DNA of 64,000 nt, taken from contig NJPS01000014.1 of NCBI GenBank assembly GCA_002946415.1, positions 37,205-101,204 of the forward strand, read 5' to 3'. Under the pieces are notes generated by a model. That model saw nothing but the letters and a program-made list of their open reading frames with translations, was not told the DNA's origin and searched no databases. Source of the stretch: Rutstroemia sp. NJR-2017a BVV2 (taxonomy: Eukaryota > Ascomycota > Leotiomycetes > Helotiales > Rutstroemiaceae). Every line of letters starts with the position of its first letter. Position 1 is the first letter of the stretch. The position numbers and the translations under genes are program-made. Shown in pieces: positions 13,455 to 24,700 of this stretch.

Positions 13455-14218
13455 TACCTGCATACAACACACACAAGGTAGAGCGGGGCTTTACTCGAGA
13501 GGTCAAACTTCTCAGCTTTTCATTCTCTATCCTTTCTGTCGATCTCCAGGAGCTATTCCAGGCGACACTTCGTACGCCTCGCCTGGTTTGGTTTGGTCTG
13601 GCGATGTGTGGAAATGTGGATCTGAGGGTATTCCGAAGGAAAGCGATTCCGACGGCTACATGCTGCCGACGGGTGCTCCACCGACGTTTCAGTGACTAAA
13701 AGGCCTATTTTGGATGATTCTTATCTCTCTTTTTGAGGATATAAACCCTGGGATTTCCGCTGTAATTAGTTCTTCAGATAGATCCAAATCAAATAAATGC
13801 ATTTCCAGCTCAGAATCTCACACGATGCCAGTCGTATACGGGGGCATCCACTTGTCTGTGTGGAACTTTGAGTTTCTGACGGCTCTAGAAAAGCTACTTT
13901 GGAAGATTGCTAGCATTGATGTTGCTGCTACTTTGCCAGTTCTGTTCGGTTTGGGGTTGGGCATGAAAATTTTACTAGATATTGGGAAGATGACAGTTGA
14001 AGTTGTCTTTTCTCGAAGGCAATCAAAGAAGCAGTGGATGGATGTGGATGAGAGGATCTACCCTTACATGGGCTACGTTGCAATTATTTTCTATATCCTC
14101 GCCAGAGCGTACATCGTCGTGGAATCATTTGTTAGTCTTCGTCGAGGCCCGATAGGGGTATACTGGACGCTGGCTTCAGATGATACCTCATACTTGAGCT
14201 TAACAGATATTCTTCGTA

Positions 14219-15528
14219 TTAATGCACAAAAGACTTCTTTTCGAGACCCATAGATTGGATCTCCCAAATAGGTGTCGCAAGTTCAGCAAATTCATGACCA
14301 AATTCCGCTAAAATTACCTCGACATCCAAGGTGGTTGATTGAAGAAGATCAGCATACTCTTCATCGGACCCAAATGTCGATATGTACCATTCTCTTTTCC
14401 ATTGTTTGACTAGGCGCAAAGCTTCATCACTTTGGCTCTGAATATCCCTTACGATCATATAGAAAGATGAGCGATGCTGATGTGCGACATGATGCTTGAA
14501 CAAACTGACTTTTGCAAACTTCCAGAAACTATAAAACAAGCTGACACTATTAAAACTTTCGGCATGTTGCATGAGCACAATCATACGGCCATTTACTTTA
14601 ACTCGTTCGAGTGCGAGCGCCAACTGAGCAGTCCTTAGGCGGTGTGCCTCTCGCCGTTCGCGGTATAATGCTCTTTGATGAGTTCGCATTACACCCCCTT
14701 CACACGTTACAAGATCGAAGACCTGTCGTGGACGAATGAGTCGTGGGAGGAATTTGCTGGCATCGGGATGGTCGGCTGGGATATCTGACAGAGAGAACCC
14801 TAAATCTGTGGCCATCATGGTCACATCTGCGAAGTCAAGCTCTAGTCGATGCCGGAGATCACGCCGGATAAGCACATCGATTCCACCATCAGTAGGAGGC
14901 AGGGTGATGCCGCGTACTCGAACGCCTGAATGAACTCCAAGTGCTGTTTCAATCTTCCCCCCAGGAGCAAAGCCCAGGCCTAAGATTGATGGGCGCGTAG
15001 CCTCGAAATTGAAAACGTTTGTGACCTCGTGCATCTTGTGGGCGACATTGCGCATCATGCTCATGAAAACCTTAGTTGTCCTCTCGTCGGCGTTATCTGC
15101 AATATGACGCTGCCTTTTATAATAGTCATCCCCTTCAGAGTTACTCCATCCCTGTACAGATAATAGTCAGTTAAATGAGGCAAGAGATGTGTAATAAGCA
15201 CCCGCAAAAAAGCAACTACGGAAAATACCTTTGATCTGAGTTCCAGTAGTGTCCTGAATTGTGGCACGTTGTCAAGGAGATACTTTTTGATCATAATCTG
15301 TTCTCGAGAGAATATTTCATCGCAGTCGTCGTACCTTCCAGAGCTCCTTAATAACAGGCTGCGATCCGAGCGAGAAAGTTCAATTCCTCCCAAAGACACT
15401 AATTCCTCTTCTTTGTCATCACCATTCTCAATGACTACTTTGTTGCCGCGATCGGTGGTATCTGTGATATTGTCAGGGCAGTCTACATTAGTTCCGTGCC
15501 TTGGATCCATGGATGATTCGTCGGCCAC
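14219..15528 (-). CDS. FtsJ-like SAM-dependent methyltransferase
   Basis: Two exons, 15528-15229 and 15151-14219, with a 77-bp phase-0 intron (gtattt...acag) give 410 aa. The product fits fungal FtsJ/RrmJ-like methyltransferases, which use S-adenosylmethionine, usually on RNA; substrate unknown. An SAM-binding APGG lies at about residues 162-165, motif IV (FDLVTCEGG) at about 246-254, followed by RTHQRALYRERREAHRL and RSSFYMI blocks typical of this fungal group. Motif IV has Glu where I would expect Asp (CDG in relatives), and the acidic residue before the glycine loop reads GLGF, so catalysis may be altered. The acidic N-terminus (about 80 aa) is probably disordered. It is tail-to-tail with the pseudogene, overlapping it by about 35 bp. 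The frame is fully open, in contrast to its neighbours. Confidence 0.87.
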
Positions 15529-17968
15529 ACTGGTAAATATCTCTTGTAGTTCGAGAGCTCCTTTTCTAACAATATTGGTAACTGAAAGATTGTGTCGACT
15601 TGTTTATTCTGGGATTTCGGAAAACTGGCATTCAAGTATATTAGACAACAGTTGGAGAGTTTAACACAATTTATCGACCCCGCAGTACGGACAGCTTAAG
15701 ATAGGATAGTGCAAGAGAGAAGAGCGAATGAAATAAAATTGCTTGGAGAGACTTGGAAACAAATAAACAAGGGCCACCTCCTAGTAACGGTACCAGCAGC
15801 CTTCGATGCTTTTTGAATGTGTACTCTGTTCTGTAGGAATTTTGATTATTGGTATTCGGCTGCAAATGCTCGGAGCAGAGGTTTAGGAGTATAGTAAAAG
15901 ATTTGACTCCGGTCAATTTTTGATTTTTCGAGTATAGGTATATCTAAATGCCATGGGCTTGCCGCTTCTATTGAATTCTCTATTTTAGCTATTATAGAAT
16001 ATATATAATGCTTCTTGTAAATAGAGGTTAGCTGCAAGCTATACTTCTTTGATTGTTTATATATTATAAGAAATTACCTTTCAATAGGCTGCGGAATAGA
16101 TACCCATTTAGGTACCCACGGGTAGTCCGGGTGGGTGGAAGATGGAAGGAACCCACCTATAGATACCAACCACGTTGCCAAGTATCTATTCAGGGTCTTC
16201 ACTATTTTCTTAGAGGTCTGAGCCACTGCTAGTATGGAAGTATAGACTAAGAGAGGAATAGTACACCCTATTTGGATGGATAGATACCTATTTGAGTTTT
16301 GGGTGGGTTTCTAGGTCGTTCAACCCACCAATGGGGTTACTCCCCCAGCGGATATCTACCCACCTGTTGGTTTAGTTTGTAGCCTACCTCCCAACATATA
16401 AGCAAATCAATATCATGATATCCATTTTGCTGCATATACTGTATGTATAGCTGTTGGTTATTATGCGCATCTTCAATATTTTGTGCATAATCAAACTTGA
16501 CGGAATACATTCCTAGTACACCAACAGTCCACCAACGACCAGTTGTCGAAGTCACAAGGACTAAGATTACGTGTCATAGCACAAAGATTGGTACTAGTAC
16601 CAACAGTACCAACAGTACCAACAGTGTGTCTCCAACATATTAACATGTAAAGAATTCCATTGGTGAAGATTACCAAATGTACAGCACGAACAACAAGCCC
16701 CACTGCACAAGACGGGGATATATATGTATATATGTGGAAAGGTTTAAGCCGATCCTAGCTTGCTGGAAGGAATATTTTCAATACAAAGCCTCTGAGCTTC
16801 CTATTTTGTAAGAGGATTGATTGGGAATCATACCCAACATTTTCGAGGTGTTGCGACTTTACCATGTTAGTTTATATGCCGGATAATGATAGGTCGAAGA
16901 AGCAGACACGGGCACTTCTGGTGTGCAAACATGGCGATATCGCAATTAACGATGGGATGGTTCGCCCGTACTGTATAGGATTCACATCCATGGAGCATAC
17001 GTATCTGTACGAATCCTTTGTAGCGCCAGTCAGGGACGTGGGGCGTAAGACAGTTGATTTGAGAGTGTGGGGAACAATGTAGACTCCCCTGATATGTAAG
17101 GTTGCTATTCGAGCACAAAATGTAGTAAGGGAGGTTACCACCTACTTAGATTGAGATCCTGGAGAAGTCTCCGCACAATCCACATACGTACACCCAACTG
17201 CAAAGTTGATAGCTACAGAATCTTAGATAGTCACAGAGTTATTTTACTTGGTGTAGAAAAAGAGATTATTCCTCTAACCACTATATATACGATTTTTGAT
17301 GATCTGTGTATTAAAAGGAATCATGGCGTAGTTGGGATGGACTAGAACACCGCAGCCTAGCAGAAGGAGGTATAAAATAACATACTCAAATTTAATATCT
17401 TTTAATTAATATAGGCATTTTTTCTAAAAAGATAATTAAAAAAAGAAAAGGTATAGGCAACAGTACAGTATTTTGGATGTATGTGTATGTACTAATTCCG
17501 GCCGCTTATTTCTCCTCCGGAGAGCAGGACAAGACTCAAATGCCATTAACCCAAACAGGGAATAACAATTGCGCTTTCTAGTATAATGCCTAGCATAATG
17601 CGGGGAAGGGTGGGATTTGGAGATTACGCAGTACGCAAACATAGAAACTACCTAAGTAGTATGTTACATCGCGGCTTTTGTCAATCACCTAAATAGGCAA
17701 TGTTGATATCTACTTCTAGCACTATGCGAACATCGAAAAGTCAGAATCTCAAGCATGATTGTAAATCATGATAGGTGCCTAGCGTAGAAGACTACAACTT
17801 CGGAGAATATACGTCACTTAGTGTCTAGAGGCTCCTGCTCGAATATAAGTATGGAAAGGCTTCCATATGGCCAAAGAATTCTTTTCCTTTTTCACTACAT
17901 CTGTTCATAACAAAATCTTGCTCCTCCTACCTCCAATAATCTAGACAACTTCCTCTGAACCATCCAAT
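15529..17968. other. Intergenic, no supported gene
   Basis: Only short overlapping open frames on both strands (longest about 89 codons near 16870-17140), none with recognisable motifs. A stretch at 16085-16370 is rich in GGGTGG/CCACCC and GATACC motifs and may be a decayed transposon or MITE. A 9-bp microsatellite (gtaccaaca, three units) lies at 16597-16623. The last about 250 bp is the likely promoter of the GFA gene. Confidence 0.5.
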
Positions 17969-18561
17969 ATGGCTGCCAACATTCCGCTCCCTACAGAAGG
18001 CGTCTCTGGCGGCCGAGACAGCAAAACCGCAACCGCAACCTGCTACTGCGGTACCGTGCAAATCCTCTTCGTAAGTGTCTCTCACCATATCTTCCTCATT
18101 CCAATCCACTTCATACTAACAACTCCTCCTCTCCCCAGCCAACCGAAGGACCCGGTTTCGTCGACTCCTTCGTCTGCAACTGCTCCGACTGCCACAAAAT
18201 CACGGCCTCCATGTTCGCCTCCAACTTCATCGTCAAAGACTCCGAAACCGTACACGTCCGCGGACAAGATAAGCTCTCGAAATTCAAGCAGAGCAAAACC
18301 ATTGCCAGTGGTAATTCCATGGAGAACAACTTCTGCTCGGTATGCGGGACGTTGATGTATAGAGTCTCGTCAGGCTATCCCGGTATGTTGATCACGAGGA
18401 TTGGGACCGTGGATGATTTTGATTTGATGGAGTCGAAGTTGAAGCCGAGGTTGGAACAGTTCACGAAGAGTCGGGTGAGTTGGTTTAAGGGCGCGGAAGG
18501 GGTAGCGCAGTTTGACGATGCGGGCCCGTTGGGTCAACCACTTCCAAAGAATAAAATGTAA
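17969..18561 (+). CDS. GFA-family (glutathione-dependent formaldehyde-activating/CENP-V type) protein
   Basis: Exons 17969-18070 and 18139-18561, with a 68-bp phase-0 intron (gtaagt...ccag), give 174 aa. The zinc-binding cysteines of the GFA/CENP-V fold are all present: CYCG (residues 25-28), CNCSDCHK (47-54) and FCSVCG (99-104). Family members bind zinc and some are linked to S-hydroxymethylglutathione chemistry; many fungal paralogues have no proven substrate. The start is chosen at the first ATG of the exon, in an AATATGGCT context. Length is normal for the family. It stands alone between the methyltransferase and a retroelement; no operon-like relation. Frame and splice sites look intact. 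Confidence 0.85.
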
Positions 18562-18883
18562 CGTTGGGAATGAGATCCACTTTACTACGGAAGAGACTAC
18601 AAGAGTTGTTTAATCGTACGGGATATGGCCGTTGAACCGAAACGAGGCCATTCAGAGATTTAGCTAGCTTAATTGTAGTACGGGAGAGTAGGCCTATATA
18701 GGTCTGCTCTTTACCCATAGTTTAGAAGAATCAGACTTACCTTAACCACGTATAGAATCACCTTATTTGAGTGATTCATTGTGCTACAGTTGAGAAGTCA
18801 ACCCACACTGATCAGTCTGTACACTCAGATCAGAACTTACAGAACGACATTACTTCTTACCTATTTAACCCCTCATCGCAACA
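18562..18883. other. Short intergenic/retroelement 5' region
   Basis: Contains the 3' flank of the GFA gene and the presumed leader of the downstream retroelement gag. No LTR could be defined here and no other gene is seen. Confidence 0.4.
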
Positions 18884-21348
18884 ATGCCTCCTCTAGATGG
18901 GGCACCAGGGCGTGCTCTAGCTCCAGGAGTAGACCCTTCCACTCCACCTACACCGACACCTGCTCAGAGACAAGCGGCCGCTGCCGCCGTTCGGGGACAA
19001 TCAACTACGGCTCCAACTACTGCTTCGACTTCTACTTCAACCAACTATGAACCTACATACGACCGAAATCGATACAGAGTATACGGAACACCTAGTGTCT
19101 ATAAGAGAGGAAAAGATCAAGAACAAGAACTCGAGGAAGAGCATATCATATTAAAAAGATATGAAGATTACATCAACGGTAAAGAGACAAGTACGAAAGG
19201 ATCGGTGTATGCGACCATGATCTCTGGATGTTGTTCCGAGCGGACTTCAAGCATTTCAAAAAGGTCGAATTCGACTTCGACATGGTTGCCGCATTGAAGC
19301 TCAGATCTGTTCTAAGATCCCAAGGAATGTTCGTAGATGCGAGTACGGACTCTGATGAAGACGACGTCGCAGGAGCACTTATGGCAGCAGTAAGAGCGTA
19401 CCGCCCATGGACCGAAGAAGAGGCAAGAACTGCATTTAATGAGAACGGCTTCCACTTCCGATCAAAGAAGGTCATGAGTTTGTTTAGGAAGGACCTCGAC
19501 AAAATCGCCAAAGACTTCAAGGAGAAGGCTGATTTCGACACTTCCTTCATTGAAACTGACTACGATTCTCCCAGCTCTGATACTACTGTGATCAAAAGGA
19601 CTGCACCACGACCACGTCCTCCTATTCCATTTAAACCCACAGGACTGCAGCATAACTCAACGAATGCCGATCAAGATGCGTACTATAGCTCATCTGATGC
19701 CAGATCCGACAACAAAGGGAAGAGCACTATGCAGCAAAGAATCGAAGAAAGCTGGCCTAAAGATCTACGCAAGCAGCACGACGTAACTACACGTACCCGG
19801 ATGCCTCCTAAGCAGCCCGATCTTCCACCTCCGTAACATGATAATCAGGATGCACGACATAATTAGCAAGGAATAGATCGTCAGAATGCATCTATGGACA
19901 GCACAGACAGGCCCACGGGAAAAACGGAACATGCCGACGCCCAGGAACCACTACAAAGTGGGGTTTATTTTTCCCGACAACCTCCAGATTCGCGACAAAA
20001 TGTCCACGAAAACGCCCAAGATCTGCCCCAAAACAAAGCACGATCAAACCCGTTTCGCAGTATCTATCGCGAAAATGACGATAATTATGGATTTAACGGA
20101 TTTCTATCGGGAGGTCAGAAAGCATCAACAGCACCGAATCAAGCGGAGATTGACAAAGCTAGGAACACTATGGCTAGGAACTATGAAACAGATATGAAAT
20201 ATTCTGGGAGAAAGGACTGTTTCGACCAGCGACTTGAGATCTTTCGTGACCAATGCGACTGCGCAGGAGTACCAGTAGAAGGCTACAGAAAAGCATTCAC
20301 GATCATGCTGACTGGGGAAGCTCTGGACTACTACTACAGCAACAGCTTGAGACAAATCACATCCTTTACGGACGTTTGCGCAAAGATCCAGAACAACTTT
20401 GAAGGAGATGAATACAAGAGAGAGATGCTCAACCTATGGAACACAATCTCACTCCAGAGTAGGATCAAAAGCGACCCTTCGAAGACTACAATCGAGCACT
20501 TCGAAGCAATGTACAAACAACTGAGAGATATCCAGATGCGTTTGCCAGAACATATAAAAGGCAAGGACGAAGTGACGAGAGATGCACTACTGCACAACAA
20601 GATTCTCACTGCGAGCAGAGATGTTACGGCATGCAAGTTTGCCTGCTTTAACCCGGCCCCAACTGCTAAAGGACTCGTGAGCAGCTTGCGGAGCTCAATT
20701 TTCATGAACGACGATGAAAGCAGAAGCACTGTTTCTGCGCAGCAGAGCAACCTCGTTGACGACATGCACTTTACGGAACGACGTCTTCACAGCAACCGCA
20801 ACTACACGGGCAATCGTCACCAGAACAGCCCTAAAACTCGGGATAAACGTCGAGATCATTCCAAGATATGCTTCGTCTGCAAGAAGGAAGGATGTTGGTC
20901 AACTAGCCACTCCGATGCAGAGCGCCAAGCTGCAGTGGACGAATATAAGAAGCAGTTTAAGGAGAAATCCAAGAATGATCGCAGGCAATATCGGCAGTAT
21001 ATGACAGAACTCGAAGGAGAAACACCTGATTCTTGTAGCGAAAGTGACAGCAACGACGAGAACGAAGTCTATTTAACTGCAGAAAGGGAAGCAACATCGG
21101 GAGATGACTCAATTGATCAACACTTTTCCGAGATTTTTATAACGAGCCTAGGTGCTATGGACGGAAAAGTGGCTATCGAAGCATTTCTTACACGTTCGCT
21201 TATACATGCAATTACGGGCAAAACATTCGAAAAATGCGACTCCGATGTAATTGAGAATAGCAGAAGTTCCCGGTATGATGACAAAAGGTTTGAAGGTATC
21301 ATAATCGATACAGGAGCCGCGGATAAATCAACTGTTGGGTATGGATAA
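18884..21348 (+). pseudogene. Retroelement gag-protease, nearly open, one frameshift and two stops
   Basis: The frame opens at 18884 (Pro/Thr/Ala-rich N-terminus), loses frame by one base near 19217-19228, continues to a TAA at 19834, meets a TAG at about 19870 and then runs open for 484 codons (19894-21348). Both stops fit CAA/CAG-to-TAA/TAG change, so the original was one long gag. The last part has a capsid-like helical region (FDQRLEIFRDQCDCAGVP onward), a zinc knuckle CFVCKKEGCWSTSH (about 20869-20910) and an aspartic protease motif DTGAADKST. Zinc knuckle and protease residues are intact. It encodes no cellular function. Confidence 0.75.
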
Positions 21349-21770
21349 TGTAAGGTATATATGAGATTGGCTAAAGTCGATATGGATACTTCGACAGCAG
21401 GATAGACCAAGTTTAAATTCGGTATTAGCGTTGTCTTCTCGAAGAGCACAATTGATATTGAGATACTATTCGGTATAGTTATATTCGATATCGTTGATAC
21501 TAATACCCCGTTCTTAATAAATCTTGCCGATATAAACAGAATGAAGATTTATCTCAACAATATTACAAATATACTTATATCAATAACAAAAGTTATATCT
21601 CTGCAGATTGCCCGCAAATATAGATATATATTCTTGGTATAGCAAGTATTTATATAAGTATTTATTGAAAACTCAATCTATATAACGAAATATTATCTAA
21701 TTGATATAAAGTTATAATATCTATATTATTATTTTGGCTATCTTAATTTTATTTTATTGATATATTCCGG
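18884..21770 (+). mobile_element. Copia-type retroelement 5' half (gag, protease, start of integrase region)
   Basis: Gag spans 18884-21300, followed by a protease motif (IIIDTGAADKSTVGYG, 21298-21345) and, after a stop, a decayed continuation with a YFG-type GAG-pre-integrase block near 21680-21760. The element then ends abruptly where the Ginger-like transposon's terminal repeat begins at about 21770. Base composition changes sharply at about 21350: gag and protease are GC-balanced with long open frames, the rest is AT-rich and full of stops. It is probably the same family as the decayed element at 1-3945. No integrase core, reverse transcriptase or LTR is present. Confidence 0.7.
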
Positions 21771-24700
21771 TCTGTATATAAATAAATAAGATTTATAAAT
21801 GAACTATATCTATTAATCAATAGATTAGTCTATTAGTTAATAAACTAAATTTATAATTAGATTAGTCTATTAGCTAATAGATATAGTTGATAAATAAATA
21901 TAAGGCTATTTATAAATAGACTATATCTATATATAAATATTTTTAATTTATATCTCAATCAGTTTATATATTAATACTATTTATTCTATATTTCTTTTAT
22001 AGTATTGGCTTACTATTATTTACTTTTCTTAAACTCTATTATTACTTTACTATTACTATCAATTCTTGATATTAGTATTTTTTTAGTATATAATACTATA
22101 TTAGCTAATTATCTATAATTATAATCTTTATCTATATAATAGTATACTAAGTATTTATAATTATTCTTCTAGTAGTTATATTTCTTAGTAATATATAACT
22201 CTTTATATTTATATAATATTACTACTTTTTCAGATATAAATACTTTCTTTGCTACTATATTTAAAAATATCTCTATCTTAGATTCTTAGATATCTATCTT
22301 ATTAATAACTGAATTAAATAATCTATTCAACTCTTTAATAGAAATCAGATTCTTGATAACTCCGAACTTAGTCTAAATCCGATATTTATAAAGATACTTT
22401 ATAGTTAGTACTTTGATAAAAACCTATTGATTATTAGTATTTATATATATATCTTTAGAGAGATTTAAAGAAATTATATTTCTTATTATAAATTTCTTAA
22501 TCTCTCGCTATTTAGTATATTTAGTTATTATCAAATTCTTGTTTTTAATAATTATCAAATATATATCTTGAAGAACCGAATTAATAATCCTTTTAAGAAG
22601 ATTATTTCTTATTATATATACTACCTTCTTATTCTCAACTTGGATCTAAAGATCTACTTAGTAATCAGTTAGTAATTTAGATAAATCTTGATTAAGATTT
22701 AAAAAAATAATAGTAATTACTTAAAGTATTTAAGATATTTCTTTTAAACCTTATTTAGTTATAATCGATTTATCTTTATATATAACTCTAGAATCAAATT
22801 GATATTTTTTAGTTATTAATTATATAAGTATAATCTTCTTCTGGAATACTACTTATTATAAATAAGTCTTAATAGCTAAGTAATATTACTTATTTATAGA
22901 TATATATATTTCAGATAATATCAGTTTCTAAATAGTATTATTATTATCTACTTTCTATATAATAATCTTTTGTTCTACTATTCTATTAATCTATTCAACC
23001 AATTCTTGAGTTTAAGATATATAAAACAAAATATATATAGTTCAATTCTCGCAATTTCGAAATCGATTGTAAATAGTAATTAATCCCAGTATTAGACTTA
23101 GGAACTTAGCAAGCTTACAAGCTAACAAACTATAACTTGGTACAATACCAGCTATAGAAGTAGTAGCGGTTTCGAGCTCGCTAGTACAAGTAGAGGTACA
23201 CAAACACGAAACTAATATAGGAAAAATATATATAGAAAAGAAAGGGAAAACGGAAATAAAGATTATAAACAAGATCTTTGCGAAGCTCAAACTTATAAAG
23301 GAAGAAAAGAAAATATAGAATATAATCCAAGAGCTAGTAAAAGGATAAAGAAATCAAAATAGAGAGTAAATACTTTATAAATATATAAGAGAGGTATTTA
23401 TAAAGCTTAAGAAAGAAAAGAGAAGTACTTTATATAAGAAGCCAAAAAGGACCTAAGCCGATATAGTTAAGAATAGCCTACTAGTATATAAAGAATACGA
23501 AATACTATTTATAGTAAAAGATAAAACTATACTTGCAAAACCAAGCAAAATCCTAATAAAGAAGATCAACTAGATAGTAAACAAAAAGGTAATATAAGAG
23601 GTCTATATATTTCTAAAGGAAAAAGTAGTATTAATATTTACTACTAAGGAAGCTAAGCAAAGTAATAGAGTAGAGTGGAGCTAAGGAAAGTATTTAGTAA
23701 GGATACCGAAAGTAAGAAGCAGATAGTAGATATAATAGTATTCAGAATACCTAAACAAATAGTTATAAAACTTACAAATAGCTAATTCTTTGAAGAAGTA
23801 GAAAAGCAAAACCCTGGACTATAAGCAAAGTATATAGTAGCTACCGAGATTAATAAGAATAGAGAAAGTATAGTATTGGTACTTAACTTTAGTACTAATA
23901 AGAAGGCAAATAAAGTAATCGATCAAAGAATATTATAGAATAGTATATTCCTACTAACTAAGTAATATATTAAAGAGATATTAACTTTGTGATATTTCAA
24001 GTATCAGAAATATAGCTATAGAGCAAGATAGTATACTGCTACTTAAAAGTACTATATATAGTATATAGATATAGGATATAATATTAAGTTATATCTGATT
24101 ATAGGATCAATAGTAGCTAAGAGCTATATAAATTATAGTATAGTAGAGTATAGCATAATTGATAAAATCTACTTATATAATCAGTAAGATCAATATAGAG
24201 CTATCTAGATATATACGAAAAAAGAGAGAAGATATCTAGTAAGTAAATCTCGATTTCAATTCGGCCTCTAAGTAGGTAGATAGTCTACTCTAAACTCGAG
24301 CAATATAACCAAGCCCGAATTCACAATTATAAGCTATAAGTAGATATACTATAGAAGAAGACTACTAGCAATAAGTATAGTAGATATAATTGGAATAGTC
24401 TTAATTAGTAAGTTCTTTTTAGACCTTAGCTCGAATATCTAGCTAAATATAGTATCGAGCTTACTGAATATTCCTAGATCTGCTCAGAGTACCGAGATAA
24501 ATATAGAAATAACCGACTAATAATAAGTAAACTCTTAATCCTATAATATAATATATATAAAAGCAAAAGAGTAATGGAATTACTATTCTATAAAGAAAAG
24601 GGAGTAACAATAATAGTAATATAAGAGCTTTAGCTGAACTATAGAAACGGTATATATTGCTCGAGCTTAGTAATCTATATTCCGGTATATAAAGGCAAAT

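Larger units (their letters stand above)
10452..14253 (+). pseudogene. Fungal multi-pass membrane protein gene broken by three transposon insertions
   Basis: One ancestral reading frame can be followed through 10452-11077, 11393-11441, a phase-0 intron 11442-11530 (gtatgt...tag), 11531-11836, 12121-12169 and 13457-14253. The pieces show hydrophobic segments (LLTKAQWVLLAILAPEIV; LTLLEVHT joined to MAHVVCAVILYFF; ILARAYIVVESFVSLRR) and a GGIHLSVWNFEF block, typical of a large unnamed family of ascomycete membrane proteins; I know no assigned function. A solo LTR, a second solo LTR and a mariner element interrupt it, each with a clean target duplication. In-frame stops also occur, including TAG TAG near 10656 (CAG-to-TAG type) and TGA codons near 10787 and at 13693. 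The true start is missing beyond the AT-rich boundary. Clearly non-functional. Confidence 0.8.

Noticed and set aside
13333..13699. Two overlapping plus-strand frames of 120 and 91 codons
   Set aside because: They start inside the mariner element and run through its terminal repeat into the membrane pseudogene; only the downstream part belongs to that pseudogene.
16864..17345. Overlapping frames of 64-89 codons
   Set aside because: No recognised family, both strands open similarly, no consistent splice joins.
19173..21449. Long minus-strand frames (125, 143 and 110 codons)
   Set aside because: Antisense shadows of the retroelement gag.
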